A stretch of DNA of 64,000 nucleotides from Datura wrightii (taxonomy: Eukaryota > Streptophyta > Magnoliopsida > Solanales > Solanaceae). Numbering within the stretch: the stretch's first letter is position 1; each line of letters begins with the position of its first letter. The notes under the pieces were generated by a model, which had not been told where the DNA came from, made no database searches, and saw only the letters and a program-made list of their open reading frames with translations. A program made the translations under genes and the position numbers. Location of the stretch: assembly GCA_035772735.1 (NCBI GenBank), contig JASDFA010000003.1:153897001-153961000 (forward strand). The letters run 5' to 3'. Positions 23,702 through 35,235 of the stretch are shown here, in pieces.

Positions 23702-25977
23702 TGTAATACCCCGTGAATGCCTAAGAATAGACCCGGGAGTTGAATATGGAAAGTGCAGAAAACTGGCAAAAACATCACAGAACGGACCATAGAATGATTC
23801 GTGGTATCAAATTACGAGTCGTTGTAGGCTGTCATTTGTTGGGGAAAGGATGGTGGCAGTGGAGACAACGTAAGGTATGACGGCCCGTTGTGGGATACAA
23901 CGAACCGTCCTTTGCAGTAGTGATTAGGGTCAGGCTGGGTAGTAGTGTAAACATCGGGAGACTCAACGACCCGTTAGGAGAAGCCACAGGTCGTTGGTTG
24001 TGGTCATTGTTGGAGGGTAAGAATTTCCAGTGTGGATGACGGGTTGAGACCACAACTCGTTGGATGGAACCACGAGTTGTGGTGAGGCTCATGGTAGGGG
24101 GGTTCAGTTTTTGTGACGAGCAAACAACGGACGGTATAACGAGTCGTGGGTTGAAGGCACGGGTCATCCTGTCGACCCGTTGTTTGGATCCGAGACTAGG
24201 TCATTCAGCAACCCTTTCAACGAGGGACCCGACAGGCCGTTGGTTGTTTCCATGACCCGTTGGTACCACTCATGGGTTCCATTCGGCCAGTTTTTAGGGC
24301 AGGTTCATTAAGGGTTTTTTTAACTTTTCACGATATAAGACCCTAAACTACGTCGTTTTGGCTTGGGAAAAGCTGGATTTTAAGAGGATGACCTATTCTA
24401 AACTCCCATTCATGCATGCAAGAGCTTTTAGAGGTGATTCAAGGGGAGATTTCAAGCTTTCCACCTCAATTCCTTCAATTTCATTTTTGGGCTTTTAAGG
24501 AGGGTTAGAAGTTGATAATCCCAGGTATGTAAGGTCTTCAATGGGTGGATTCTTCTGCACCCATGCTCCTTCTATATTAATTACTCTAAATTTATTTGAA
24601 AACTCATGGGGTTTTGTATTTGATTTGTATAAAATTAAATGATTTAATTATGGGTCTTGTGATTTTGAAATCTTATCATAATTTACTGATTTTGATCATG
24701 TTTTGAGATTTAAACTGGGTATAATATTGTTGACTTTGAAGTTCTAAACAATTAAGCTTGATTATGCATGCCCTATGATGAATCGATTTATGATCCATTA
24801 ATCCGTTGATGTTTTTGATAAGCCTAGCATAAATTATGAATTTTTTTTATTAATTTATTATGTTATCTATTATGAACTTATGAATTTCAAGCTATATGTA
24901 TGAGCTACAAGTATGCATGAATTTTATCAATCATGAATTATGTTTTCGGCCAACCCACGGGCCTCAAGTCATGGCTAGTTCACGTATGTTCAAGCATGTT
25001 TACGATTATCATGATTTGATTAGTCCATGAACTCATGTATGTATTATTATGAGCACTATATATGTTTTGGGAGTAGTATTGAACATCGAGTAGATTCGGA
25101 GCCCATGTTAAGCCCCGGATCTCATGAACTACATGCCACCATAGGTATGTGGACCCTTTCATGTTTGTGCCTGGCCCAGTTGGCCCTTTTCATGTGTGAT
25201 CACGCCCTTCATGGTTCCTACCCTTGACAAGGTACGAACATCCTCCTGACTAGGTTTACAAGTCGGGCTTCATGTGTGCTCATATGGAGTATGTCGGTTA
25301 AGAGAGTCTCCCACTGTTCCTTATGATTTATGCATGTTTATGATTATGAATGTTGGCTCAAGTTATGTTAAGTAAGGCTCTTCTATTATGATTATGACTA
25401 TGTTTACGTTAAGAATGTTTTGAAAACCTTGAGCCTTATGTTATACTACGATAATTATGTTATGAGCACGTTGTCCTACTCTTATGATCCCTTATGAGTT
25501 TTATACATGTTTTAAATGTCCGTTTTACTTACCTTGTATACCAATACATTCCACGTACTGACCGCATACTTTCTATGCTGTATCGTCTCATGATACAAGT
25601 CCCAGTTCTCAGGCATCCTCACCCGTAACTAGACTCTGACTTGCTCTCTGCATATTTGGTGAGTCCTCATGTTCCGAGGGATATATATTCACACTCTATG
25701 TTATTCCTTCAGTTTTTGGATTTTGGATTAGTTGGGGAGTTGTCCCATCAATCCGTCTTTCATGCTTAGAGGGTTTTTAGACTAAAAGTTGTATTCCGCC
25801 GTATTATATCAGTATTGTACTGTTTTCCCTCATGTTATGGTATGATTACCTTCTCTATGCTAAGTCTTCTGCTAATGTGACTAAATTGGATGCATGCTCA
25901 TGCCATGGGTCAACTTGGGGTCTCTCGGGGCTCCTTGTCCCGTGTCTATGGTCCGAGTATACATTTGGGTCGTGACA
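23702..25977 (+). mobile_element. Ty3/gypsy-type solo LTR, 2276 bp
   Basis: It starts TGTAATACCCCGTGAATG and ends GGGTCGTGACA, resembling the Tekay-type LTR at 5699 in its termini but otherwise different. Flanks are CATCC (23697-23701) and CGTCC (25978-25982); the single mismatch is a CG-to-CA change, as expected from decay of a methylated CpG in an original 5-bp duplication. No internal sequence follows, so two LTRs have recombined to one. It lies about 90 bp from the Ogre polypurine tract. Confidence 0.75.
23810..24275 (+). repeat. Degenerate CpG-rich motif array in the solo LTR
   Basis: Variants of CGACCCGTTG and its reverse complement recur about every 40-60 bp, roughly ten times, in both orientations (for example ACGGCCCGTTG, CAACGACCCGTT, TCGACCCGTTG, GACCCGTTGG). 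This lies upstream of the CGATATAAGACC segment that may be the TATA region. Confidence 0.55.
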
Positions 25978-26019
25978 CGTCCTTTTTTGCAAAAATAAAT
26001 TAAAATTTGAAAGATTATG

Positions 26020-26281
26020 GTCGAACTCTGGTTTCTGAGCTGCCTACATATCTCGGGTTCCACGAGAAGTCAGGCCATATGTAGTTCAAAGAGAGAAAGT
26101 TATCGCAAAGTTGAATTGACTTTCAAATATTTTCCCCAGTGTTGAATTATGGTGACACTAGATTTTTTTATGATGGGAGATAGTAAAATTTTGACATGAA
26201 TAGAGTGAGTACAGTCGTGCTCGTATTTGAACTACCTATATATCTCTAGAGGAGATGGAAATCAGGCCGAATATATTTCAG
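26020..26281 (-). repeat. Two degenerate copies of the CTACGT...ACGTAG motif
   Basis: One copy is at about 26020-26088 (TGCCTACATATC ... CAGGCCATATGTAGTTCA) and one at about 26215-26281 (ACTACCTATATATC ... AATCAGGCCGAATATA), given as plus-strand text. They are more decayed than the cluster at 28484. Confidence 0.55.
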
Positions 26282-26939
26282 GAATAGAGGATTATGGTGG
26301 ATTCTGAGGAGGTCCTCAGAACTTGACCAGTATCGGATTTATGATTGATACTAATATTATGATGGAGTTAGGGAAGACTTTATGGAATTACAGTAGATGA
26401 ATTTCTGGATGATGGAAATTTTTTGAATGAGGCGCACTTTTGCAGCCTCCTAATTATAAATGTGGTGCACAACACAATCATAAGCAGGACTCTGCTAGGT
26501 GGACCTCACACCTTTCAAGATAACACTGAATTAAATGCGGTTAGACCCTCGAAACTTTTCCAGTATCACGTTATACAGACTCTGAGAGGCACGGAAGAAA
26601 AAAGACAGAATTGAGAATCTAAGAATAGATGTACACTAAATTTTTGAAGCATAGACGACTGATTATGAGAATTGGAGTGCTAGCCTTTGACTCTAGCTTG
26701 TGAGTTTGGTAGTCCTCGCCAAGCAATGTCCCAATCGTTGCCTAGAGATAGTTCCATGTTGTAGCGTGTTGATCTACGAAAGGTGAAAATTTCCAAGATA
26801 CCTATACAACTCAAAGCTGTAAACAAATAATAATAATAGTAGTGTAAAAAAATAGAAAGTGTAGCCAAACAGGTGTCGCAGACTCTGATTCGTGGAGTTG
26901 CTCCTTATTAGTATAAATTGTTGTAACTAAAAAGATCTA

Positions 26940-27715
26940 TGTTATGTTGAGTAGCTGTAGTGTAAGCTTCGGCTGGTGAAGCAACTTGTAGCATCTGGAT
27001 GGTGGGGCAAATTTATAGTAGGAAGCCTCCGTTTGGTGGGGCAACTGTAAATGTAAAAAGCCTCCGACTGGCGAGGCAACTGTAAAATGTAAAATTCTCC
27101 AACTTGTAAAGCAGTATCTGGTTGGTAAGGTGACCGTAATGTAAAAGATCCAGAAACAACTTGTAAATGTTCTGACTGGCAAGGCAACTTATAATGTATG
27201 GGCCTCTCACTGGTGGGACAACAACAGGAGAAAAACTTCTGATTGGTGGAACCTTGACAATATTTACAATAAAACCTCTGATTGGCGGAGTATGAGACCG
27301 TTGCTGAAACCAAACCTCTAATTTGTAGATCCTTGATAGTACTGAAATAAAATCTCCGATTCGCGGAGTATGAGAGCATCGTTGAAATAAAAATACTGAT
27401 TGGCTAGGACTTGATGGTATTGAAACAAGATCTCCAATTGGCGGAGCACGAGAGCATTGCTGAAATAAAACTACTGATTTGCAAGGGCTTGATGGTACTG
27501 AAACAAAATCTCTGATTGGTGGAGCATAAGAGCGTTGTTGAAGTAAAATTTCTAATAAACCGGGTTGTTGACGAAGTTAGACGGTGGTCTCCGGTTGGCA
27601 GAGTTATTCGATGCAGTTAAACAACCATCTTTGATTGGCGGAGTTATTTATCACAGTTAAATGGCAATCTTTGATCGGTGAAGTTATTCAACATAGTTAG
27701 ACAGCAACCACTATA
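26940..27715 (-). repeat. Degenerate tandem array built on a CTCCG/CGGAG hairpin
   Basis: Units share a core like CTCCGATTGGCGGAG (5-bp stem CTCCG/CGGAG) with linkers of changing length. 26950-27235 has units of roughly 40 bp, 27236-27560 alternates two half-units of about 55-60 bp (GAGTATGAGAGCATTGCTG type and GGCTTGATGGTACTG type), and 27595-27715 has a third form of about 57 bp. The open frames here are artefacts of repetition. Confidence 0.7.
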
Positions 27716-28483
27716 TGGCTGACCGATGATTACTAGCGATTCTGGATTCATGCAGTCGAATTGCATCATGCAATTCGAACTGAAATATCTGATTGGCAAA
27801 GTCATTTGAGAGAAGAAAACTATCCTATTTTTTCTAGGAGGGCCCTTTGACTTTGAATATTTTGATCCATATCCTTGGAAGTACCTGCAAAGTTTAGGAG
27901 AAACATTTGGAAATATGAGAATTAGCATAAGATATTCAAAATTAAAATGAGAGAAAAGAGTTTGGCTTATGATGTTGTGGCAAGCCGAGTGACGTCTTCG
28001 ATCCTGCTTGGGAGCTCATCCGGATGTTGTTTTCCCTTATTCCTGTTGTCCTGCACTCAAAGAGAAATGCTTAGTTTGGGAAGGGGTGTTGATCGCGGTC
28101 CCTGGCTTTCTCATTGGAATTCTTTGATCTTCTCAGGCTGCATGTGACCCCTCTCTAGAGACTTGGCAGGTGGAAATGTAGATGAGTATTTTGAGAAATA
28201 CGTCGTGTCTTGAAAAACCTAGTTTTTCCTTTACTGATTTTTTTTAAAAATAATTATATCACGTATATATAAGTAATCCTATATCGTTTTTAGATTATGA
28301 CATTCCTCGAAATCCTTTAAGCTTTTCTGTATGGCCAATTGTGTACCGAATGTTTCTTCACTATCACTATGCCTTGTTGTTGACGCCCCTTCGGCTCTTT
28401 CCTTGATGTTGCGACGATTTTAGTAGTCAGATCATTCATACTCTGAGTTTCCATTACAACAAAGGGATTTTCCTATGGGTATG

Positions 28484-28928
28484 ACCGAACCTTCTAGGTT
28501 GCCTACATATTCGTAATAGGAATCAGGTCTGTACGTAGTTCAAGGGTATCAAAACATAGAAACTATGCAATGCATCGACCGAGCCTAACTCAGGCTACCT
28601 ACGTATCTAAATGGAATCAAGTTGTAATGTAGTTCAAGTATAATAGGAAAGTAATAATAATGAAAATGCAATGATCGAGCCTGACTCAGGCTGCCTACGT
28701 ATCCAACTGGAATTGGGTCATAACGTAGTTCAATACATTTGAGAAAAAAAAAATATGAAAGGACCGAATCCGATGAGGATTGCCTACGTATCCCACCGAG
28801 GGAAGTTAGGTCAGGAATTGTTCTAAGTACATGAAAAATGTGTTTTCAGTTTTTTCTAAGGGAGATCGGACCCGATGTGGGCTGTCTACGTATCCCACCG
28901 TGGGAATCTAGGTCAAGACATAGTTCTA
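28484..28928 (-). repeat. Cluster of five CTACGT...ACGTAG motif copies
   Basis: Copies lie at about 28484-28542, 28577-28636, 28672-28732, 28762-28827 and 28866-28928, each with GCCTACGTATC-like and ACGTAGTTC-like halves on plus, spaced about 90-105 bp apart. The nearest begins about 50 bp after the pol stop codon. The same motif occurs in the LARD at 46086, 46443 and 49653. Confidence 0.75.
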
Positions 28929-28981
28929 TTACAACAAAAATATGCAAAAATACAAGGAAAGAAGGATCATTTTGATTGTCT

Positions 28982-30227
28982 TCAGATGTAGTACTTCTTG
29001 ATAGTGTCTGTATTGATCGGCTTTGTGCTCACTTTGCCGTCCATTTCTGCTAGGATTACTGCTCCTCCTAAGAGTACTCGATGCACAATGTAGGGACCTT
29101 GCCACTTTGGTGCAAATTTTCCTTTAGCCTCATCCTGATGGGGAAATATCTTCTCCAATACCAATTGCCCCGGTGTAAATTATCGAAGCTTAACTTTCTT
29201 ATTGAATGCCTTGGTTATTCTATTCTGATAGAGCTGGCCATGATAGACTACGTTCATTCTTTTCTCATCAATTAATATTAATTTTCATGTCTGCTGTGTA
29301 TCCATTAAGCATCGTCCAAACCAACTTCTTGGATGATCCTTAGTGAAGGTATTTCCACCTCTGCGGGTATCACTACTTCTCAGCCATAGACAACATGTAG
29401 GGATTACCCTTGTAGATGTTCTGATTGTGGTGCGATAATCGAGTAGAGCATGCGGTAGCTTCTCATGCCATTGCCTGTCACTATCCACGATTTTTCTCAA
29501 GATCTTTTTGATGTTCTTGTTTGCGGCCTCAACTTCTCCGTTTATCTGTGGCCAGCAAGCTGTGGAATTTTGAGGAGCAATCTTTTAAAAATTTTACAAA
29601 TTTTCTTCATGAGATCACATTAAGATTGGCTATATTATCTGTTATGATTGATTCTAGAATCTTGAACCGACAAATTATGTTGTTGCGAACAAAGTCGGCT
29701 ACCACCTTCTTTGTCACTGACTTGTATGTGGAAGCTTCGACCCACTTTGTAAAGTAATCAATAACTACTAGGATGAACCGGTGTCCATTTGATGTTGGCG
29801 GTTCTATTGGTGCGATTACATCCATGCCTCAAGCAATGAATAGCCAAGGAGAACCCATCACATTGAGCTCGTATGGAGGAACTCATATGATATCTCTGTG
29901 GATTTGACATTGATGACATTTCTGCACATATCGAATATTGTCTTTTTCAATGGTCATCCAAACGTATCCAACCCTCAAAATCTTCTTTGCCAAAGTGAAC
30001 CCGTTCATATGAGGCCCACATGTCCCTGGATGTATTTCTCCCAGCAACCTTGTTGCATCTGTGGCATCGACACATCTTAGCAATCCCAAATTCGGAGTCC
30101 TTCTATATAAGATTTCTTTGTTAAGGAAGAAATTATTTGCCATCCTCCTTAAATTCCATCTTTGCTTGCTAGTTGCATTTTTTGGATACTTTCTGACCTC
30201 AAGAAACCTTCTGATGCCATAGTCCAC
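28982..30227 (-). pseudogene. Ogre integrase region
   Basis: Read on minus from 30227 down to the stop at 28982. The HHCC finger (CHQCQIHRD) is at 29883-30000. The core first Asp (VVIDYFTKW) and second Asp (IITDN) are in the frame at 29607-29825, and the Glu lies in NGEVEAANKN near 29510-29540. Frame 29285-29500 continues the core (WHEKLPHALLDYRTT), and 28982-29164 is the C-terminal part (FAPKWQGPYIVHRVL) ending at the pol stop. The frames do not connect without frameshifts near 29280, 29550 and 29830-29880, so no functional enzyme can be made. Confidence 0.88.
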
Positions 30228-30327
30228 GGTTTTCTGTCCAGATCCTCATCTATACAAAAGCAGTATGCAGGTATGTAATGTATCTCCGCTTTGATAGGAT
30301 CAATATAATTCTTGTCCGAATATTGGA

Positions 30328-30744
30328 TCATTGAGGGCAAATTTGCAAGGGCGTCAACAAACTCATTTGGATCCAAGGGACATGTTTGAACTCAATCCTT
30401 ATGAACTTTTTGCTTATCTCTTTCACATAATGCAAATAAGGAAGGATCTTGACGTTCTTGGTGATCCACTCTCCTCGTACTTGATGAACCAATAGGTCGG
30501 AATCTCCTATCACCAAGAGTTCTCTGATGTTCATGTCCATTGCCATTCTAAGTCCGAGAATAAAAGCTTCATATTTTACCATGTTGTTTGTGCAAGGAAA
30601 CCTGATTTTTGCTGAAGCTGGGTAATGCTGTCCTGATTCAGAAATCAACGCTGCGCCAATTCCAACTCCTTTGAAATTCAACGCTCCGTCAATGAACATC
30701 CTCCACCCATCATATGACTTAGAAATGTCTTCTCCTGCGAACAA
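30328..30744 (-). pseudogene. Extra (archaeal-type) RNase H domain of the Ogre pol
   Basis: A separate RNase H follows the usual one and precedes integrase. Catalytic-type residues are visible: Asp in MFIDGA (start of domain), Glu in KYEAFILGL and Asp in VIGDSDLLVHQ. A second, cellular-like RNase H in this position is characteristic of the Tat/Ogre branch of plant Ty3/gypsy elements. The link to the integrase finger downstream is broken by shifts near 30330 and 30230. Confidence 0.85.
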
Positions 30745-30867
30745 TACTTCTTCATCGGGGAAGTAAGTTCTGAGTGGCTTGTAATTTGGTCCACTGGGTT
30801 TCCTGCAAGGTGATCAACTAAGGCTTGTCCCTTGATTGCCTTCTGAGTCACATATATAATATCAAAT

Positions 30868-31530
30868 TCACTTAGAAAAAATTTTCCATTTTGCTAGCTT
30901 TCCAGTAGGCATCGATTTCTGAAAGATATATTTGAGCGGATCCAACCTTGAGATCAAGTACATGGTGTATGCAGACAGGTAGTGCCTCAACTTTTGCGCG
31001 ATCCAAGTCAAGGCGCAAAACGTTCTTTCCAATAAGGTGTACCTTGCTTCATACAGTGTGAACTTCTTTCTTAAGTAATATATGCCTTGCTGCCTTTTTC
31101 CCATATCGTCATTTTGCCCCAACACGCATCCAAATGCACCATCCATTACAGATAAGTAGAGTAGCAATGGCTTTCCTGGTTCTGGTGGGACTAATACTGC
31201 CAGATTTGATAAGTACTTCTTGATTCTGTCAAAAGCCTTTTGACATTCTACTGGCCATCTTGTGGTAGCATCTTTCTTCAGTAATTTAAATATGGGTTTG
31301 CAAATCATCATAGATTGTGCTATGAATCGACTGATGTAGTTAAGTCTCCCAAGTAAACTCATCACTTCCTTCTTGGTATTTGGGGGAGGCAAATCCTGAG
31401 TCGCTTTGATTTTTGATGGATCTAACTCAATGCCTCTCCTGCTAACAATGGACCCCAACAGTTTTACAGTGGGCACTTCAAATGTACATTTTGCTGGATT
31501 TAATTTTAGCCTTTCTTTGGATTGATTCAT
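30868..31530 (-). pseudogene. Ogre RT C-terminal part and first RNase H domain
   Basis: The 220-codon frame starts in the RT thumb/connection (LKLNPAKCTF, GRLNYISRFI) and continues into the standard gypsy RNase H (LLLYLSVMDGAFGCVL ... YYLRKKFTLYEARYTLLER). RNase H catalytic residues look degenerate here, as expected in a lineage whose second RNase H took over the activity. The N-terminal part of RT resumes at 34337, on the far side of the organellar insert. Confidence 0.87.
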
Positions 31531-31696
31531 TCAATTAGTGTCCACTTGTGATTTGACCTAGTAAATAGGAGAGAAAATCGAATTTAATTTTTCTTTTTCA
31601 CAAAAACTTTACAAAACAATACGAGTAAGCTTGTGACGCGTTCACTAAAAAAAATTCCTTTATGGCCAATCATTATTAAAAAAATTGATAAGAATT

Positions 31697-31714
31697 ATGG
31701 GCAAACGACGGGAA
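31697..31714 (-). other. trnH-like 3' fragment (organellar)
   Basis: The plus strand reads AACGACGGGAATTGAAC, matching the reverse complement of the T arm and acceptor of plastid tRNA-His as I recall it; similarity stops right after. It is too short to be a gene. Confidence 0.35.
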
Positions 31715-34064
31715 TTGAACTCACCTATATCCTATTTCTCTTCTGGCTGGCGGGTTCTCTCTTATAACGATTTATCAACTCATAATAAGTAAGGCACATA
31801 GAGATCAATGTAGGAATCGTGGAAAGGCAAGTAAAGTACCTCGATCCACTAGCTAGGTAACTCCTTTTTCTAACTAAGAAAGCAACAAATCCTTGTTTCC
31901 TGCAAATAGGCTTTCTTCTCATTCCCTCCTGATAAATAGATCTATTGAGAAATGGATATTGATCTGGTTTCATGATCTATGAACAAGGGAGATCCCTAAT
32001 TATCCATTTGAGAAAATAGATTAATAGAAAGGGTGAAGCCAGCTGAAGGAAGGTCGCGTTAGCGCCCTCTATTTCACTAAAGCTTCGTCTGTTATTTTTT
32101 CGTCCCCAAGGGAGTTTATTCGACCCATTGCCCAGTCTCCCGCACTGCTCAAGTAAGTGTGCGAATCCGTATGAGGACCTCCTTCTCTTCTGCCCACTCT
32201 CCATTCACACGGTTCTCAAAGCAGAGGAGGAAGCGTGGGCAGCAGGTACCACGAGCCCTCTGTCTCACACATCTATCCAGAAGCAAGTGTAGTTCACCGG
32301 TTCCACTGAATACTCCTATCTCTCGGCAAAGATCAGGTGAGTGTGCAGTTATGCTTCGGATGCTTCACCATAGAATAGATCGATCTAGTTCAGTCTTTTT
32401 GACTATTTAGCATATTTTCTCATACTAATGTCTACTCTACCTTCCCGTAGTTCATTCTCCGGGGAACTCCATTTAAGTTATCTGGTGGATTCTTTCCAAT
32501 CTACTTCCTTTATGATTTCGTTCTTTCTTTTTTTTTTTATTTTTGTTTTATCCCTTCGATGAATTTCGGCTATGACCAATGCCCCACTAGATAAATAGGT
32601 GTAAGAAAAAGGTGTCGTAGCTTTAAACTCTTTTTTCGAGATGAGAATCATAGACTTTTTTATTGCTCAAGCAAGGGAATCCATTTGCCTTTGACTGGGT
32701 TGCCTGCGCCCAAAAGCGATGATTCACTTGTCCCCTTGTCCATAGGGATCTCGTAGCATACAACCGAAACGACTCCCGCTAGATAGCCGCCCATTTCTCT
32801 CTTTTTACAGCCTCATGGACGGAACTTGCTATCTTTTTGCCTAGCAGGATAAGATTTACCTCCGTGGAAAGGATGATTCATTCGGATCGACATGAGAGTC
32901 CAAGTATTGCTAGAATCCATATTGTATATTTAAAAGAGGTTGACCTTTTGCTTCTCTCATGGTACACTCCTCTTCTCGCCGAGCCCCTTTTCTTCTCGGT
33001 CCACAGAGACAAAATGTAGGACTGGTGCCAACAGTTCATTAAGGTAGAAAGGACTTTGGAGCCAGGTTTTTTCTTATTATAGATAACATACGCACATGTG
33101 ATCTATCTAATTAATGGACTAGCTTCACTAAGACTCATTCGATCTTCTATAGCAACTTTCAGACCATTCCATTCATTGTCTTCTTCTCAACCTCTCCTCG
33201 GTCACTGAACTGGGTTACTGAACTCCATCTTCTCGGAATTCCATTTCAGAAAGTCAGGTCGAATCAAACACAAATAAAATAATTGAACTTAGTGCTCTAC
33301 TTGATTTTGCTTAACTTTTGATTCATAAGGCGTGGAGCTTAAATAACTCACTCAGAATGCTTTTTAAAAGATTACTTGGTACAATTAGGTCGAATAAACC
33401 CTTCTCGAATAAGTATTCAATTACTTGTGAACCTTCAGGTACTGTTTTATTCAATGTTTGTTACCTCGAAAAAAAAGCTTTTTATTTTGTGGAATGAACC
33501 ATTTCCTTTCTTTTCGTGGAAAGAAATTATGTTCAAGTAAGCAAATATGTCATGGTTCCAGGAGTCTATCTATCGCGTACAGACTTTAAGGGGGTGGTGG
33601 AAAGCTTTGGAGTATTATTTTCGAGCACTAGAACTAAACCCATTCTTACCACAAACTTTTAATAATATGGCCGTGATCTGTCATTACGTGCGACTATCTC
33701 CACTATAGAAAGAAAAAAGAGAAATCTAGCAAAGTAACTACTAGAACCAAATAGGGTTTCTACATATGCATCGTCTAAAACAACCCCCCGATTCTACCTC
33801 CTTCTGCAATAGTGATCTATCCCGTCAATCCCACCCGCGAGCTATCCATTCTAACCTTTCTTTGCCTAGAGCCCCCAACCTTTCAACGAGAAAGACTTCA
33901 ACATAAAAGTCAATTTCCGTTCTTCCTGTTCCTGCGGCAGATGTATGCTCGGTTGAAGCTGGATTTAGAAAGGATCAGCAGCGGTGCATACATGAGATTT
34001 TAAGGACAAGAAATATTGGACTAGACTATTCCTTATGTAGATGTAGTGGATAAGCTCTCCGTGT

Positions 34065-34190
34065 GTTTCTAGCGATTCACATGGCATCATCAAATGATAT
34101 AAGTCTTGGATAAGAATCTACAATGCACTAGAACGCCTTTGTTGACGATCCTTTACTCTGACAACATCTAGGGTTCCTCGAACAATGTGA
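34065..34190 (-). pseudogene. rps12: Plastid rps12 exon 2 end plus intron start
   Basis: On minus, 34190-34131 encodes a peptide reading HIVRGTLDVVRVKDRQQRRS, close to the conserved C-terminal part of plastid ribosomal protein S12 with Ala-to-Val and Gly-to-Arg changes consistent with C-to-T decay. From 34130 to about 34065 it continues with the GTGCATTGTAGATTCTTATC start of the group II intron, as recalled from dicot plastomes, then switches to unrelated sequence. Upstream exon sequence stops at 34190. This is a dead transferred fragment, not a gene. Confidence 0.75.
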
Positions 34191-34336
34191 AAAAATAGAA
34201 TACTTTTGATAAGCCATTTCTTGGTTTCTTTTGAAAGTCTTCGAAATAATTTTGTTTTTCCTTTTAAAACTTTTAGAGTGATAAAATATTTCTTTTTGAA
34301 TTTTCTAATTTTTTTTCGAGTTCCTTAAAAATGGGC

Positions 34337-35235
34337 TCAAAAAAGGAAGGGGTTGTACCTCTGCAACCTTTCAAAGAACCTTTTCAAATAAGTTAGGTGA
34401 TCCGAACTCTTCTTGGACTTGATAATGACATCGTCCACATAGAATTCTATCTCCTTATGAATCATGCCATGAAAAAGGGTGGTTATGGCCCTCATGTAGG
34501 TTGCACCTGCATTTTTGAGACCGAAGGGCATTACCCTATAACAATACACTCCCCACAGTATGGTAAATGCCGCCTTTTCTACATCACCTTCATTCTTCAT
34601 GATCTAGTAGTATCCTGCAAAGCAATCGACAAACAGTTGCAACTCGTGTTTTGCACAATTATCGATGAGTGTATAAATTCTTGGAAGTGGAAATCATATT
34701 TAGGATTGGCTTTATTGAGGTTCCGATAATCCACACATATCCTGATCTTCTCGTCCTTCTTTGGCACTAGCACGATATTGGCCAACCAGGTAGGGTAGTT
34801 CATAACCCTCAAGACATTTGCCTCAATCTGCTTAGTCACATTCTCCTTAATTCTCAAACTGAAGTCAGGATTGAACTTCCTTGGTTTCTGTTTGACTGGT
34901 GGGTGGTTGGGATCAATTGATAGCTTGTGTGAAACAATGTTGGTGCTCAATCCTGGCATGTTATCGTAGGAACAAGCAAATATATCTATATATTGCTTAA
35001 GCAATTCTATCAATTCTTGCTTCTCTCTATCCTCCAAGTGCATGATGATACGGGTTTCTTTTACTATTTCTTTTTCCCCTAAATTGATCAACCCAGTTTT
35101 CTCTAAATTGGGTTTGTTTTGACTCTCAAGCTACTCGATCTCATGTGGTAGGTTTTCAGGCATCATGCTTTTGTTATATTCTTCATAATCTTGTTCCTTG
35201 TTCGTACTTTGCCCAACAGGTTTGTTACATGTCAT
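34337..35235 (-). pseudogene. Ogre reverse transcriptase N-terminal and catalytic part
   Basis: The frame from an ATG at 35235 leads through a linker (in-frame TAG at 35131-35133) into RT. 35091-34597 has VLVPKKDEKIRICVDYRNLNKA, and 34600-34337 has MPFGLKNAGATYMRA and the catalytic box YVDDVIIKSK. A frameshift near 34600-34700 separates the two, and the gene is cut near 34345 by organellar DNA. The sequence fits the Tat/Ogre branch. Pol would start after an intron in a living relative. Confidence 0.88.

Larger units (their letters stand above)
25983..28981 (-). other. Repeat-rich 3' non-coding region of the Ogre element
   Basis: This lies between the pol stop and the LTR. No coding frame is recognisable. 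It holds seven degenerate copies of the CTACGT...ACGTAG motif (two near 26020-26281, five at 28484-28928) and a long degenerate array at 26940-27715. Tat and Ogre elements are known for a hypervariable 3' untranslated region that generates tandem repeats. Confidence 0.7.
31540..34345. other. Organelle-derived DNA insert splitting Ogre RT
   Basis: RT sequence stops near 34345 and resumes near 31530. The 2.8 kb between has a more even base composition than its surroundings and no retroelement similarity. It contains the end of plastid rps12 exon 2 with intron sequence (34065-34190) and a segment identical over about 17 bases to the 3' part of plastid trnH (31697-31714), seen from memory. The rest looks like the mosaic seen in mitochondrial DNA, so the donor may be a mitochondrial genome carrying plastid pieces. 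Exact junctions are uncertain by about 30 bp, and no target duplication was found. Confidence 0.65.

Noticed and set aside
31977..33019. Several short frames in the organellar insert as genes
   Set aside because: None matches a known organellar protein from memory; plant mitochondrial intergenic DNA commonly has such frames.
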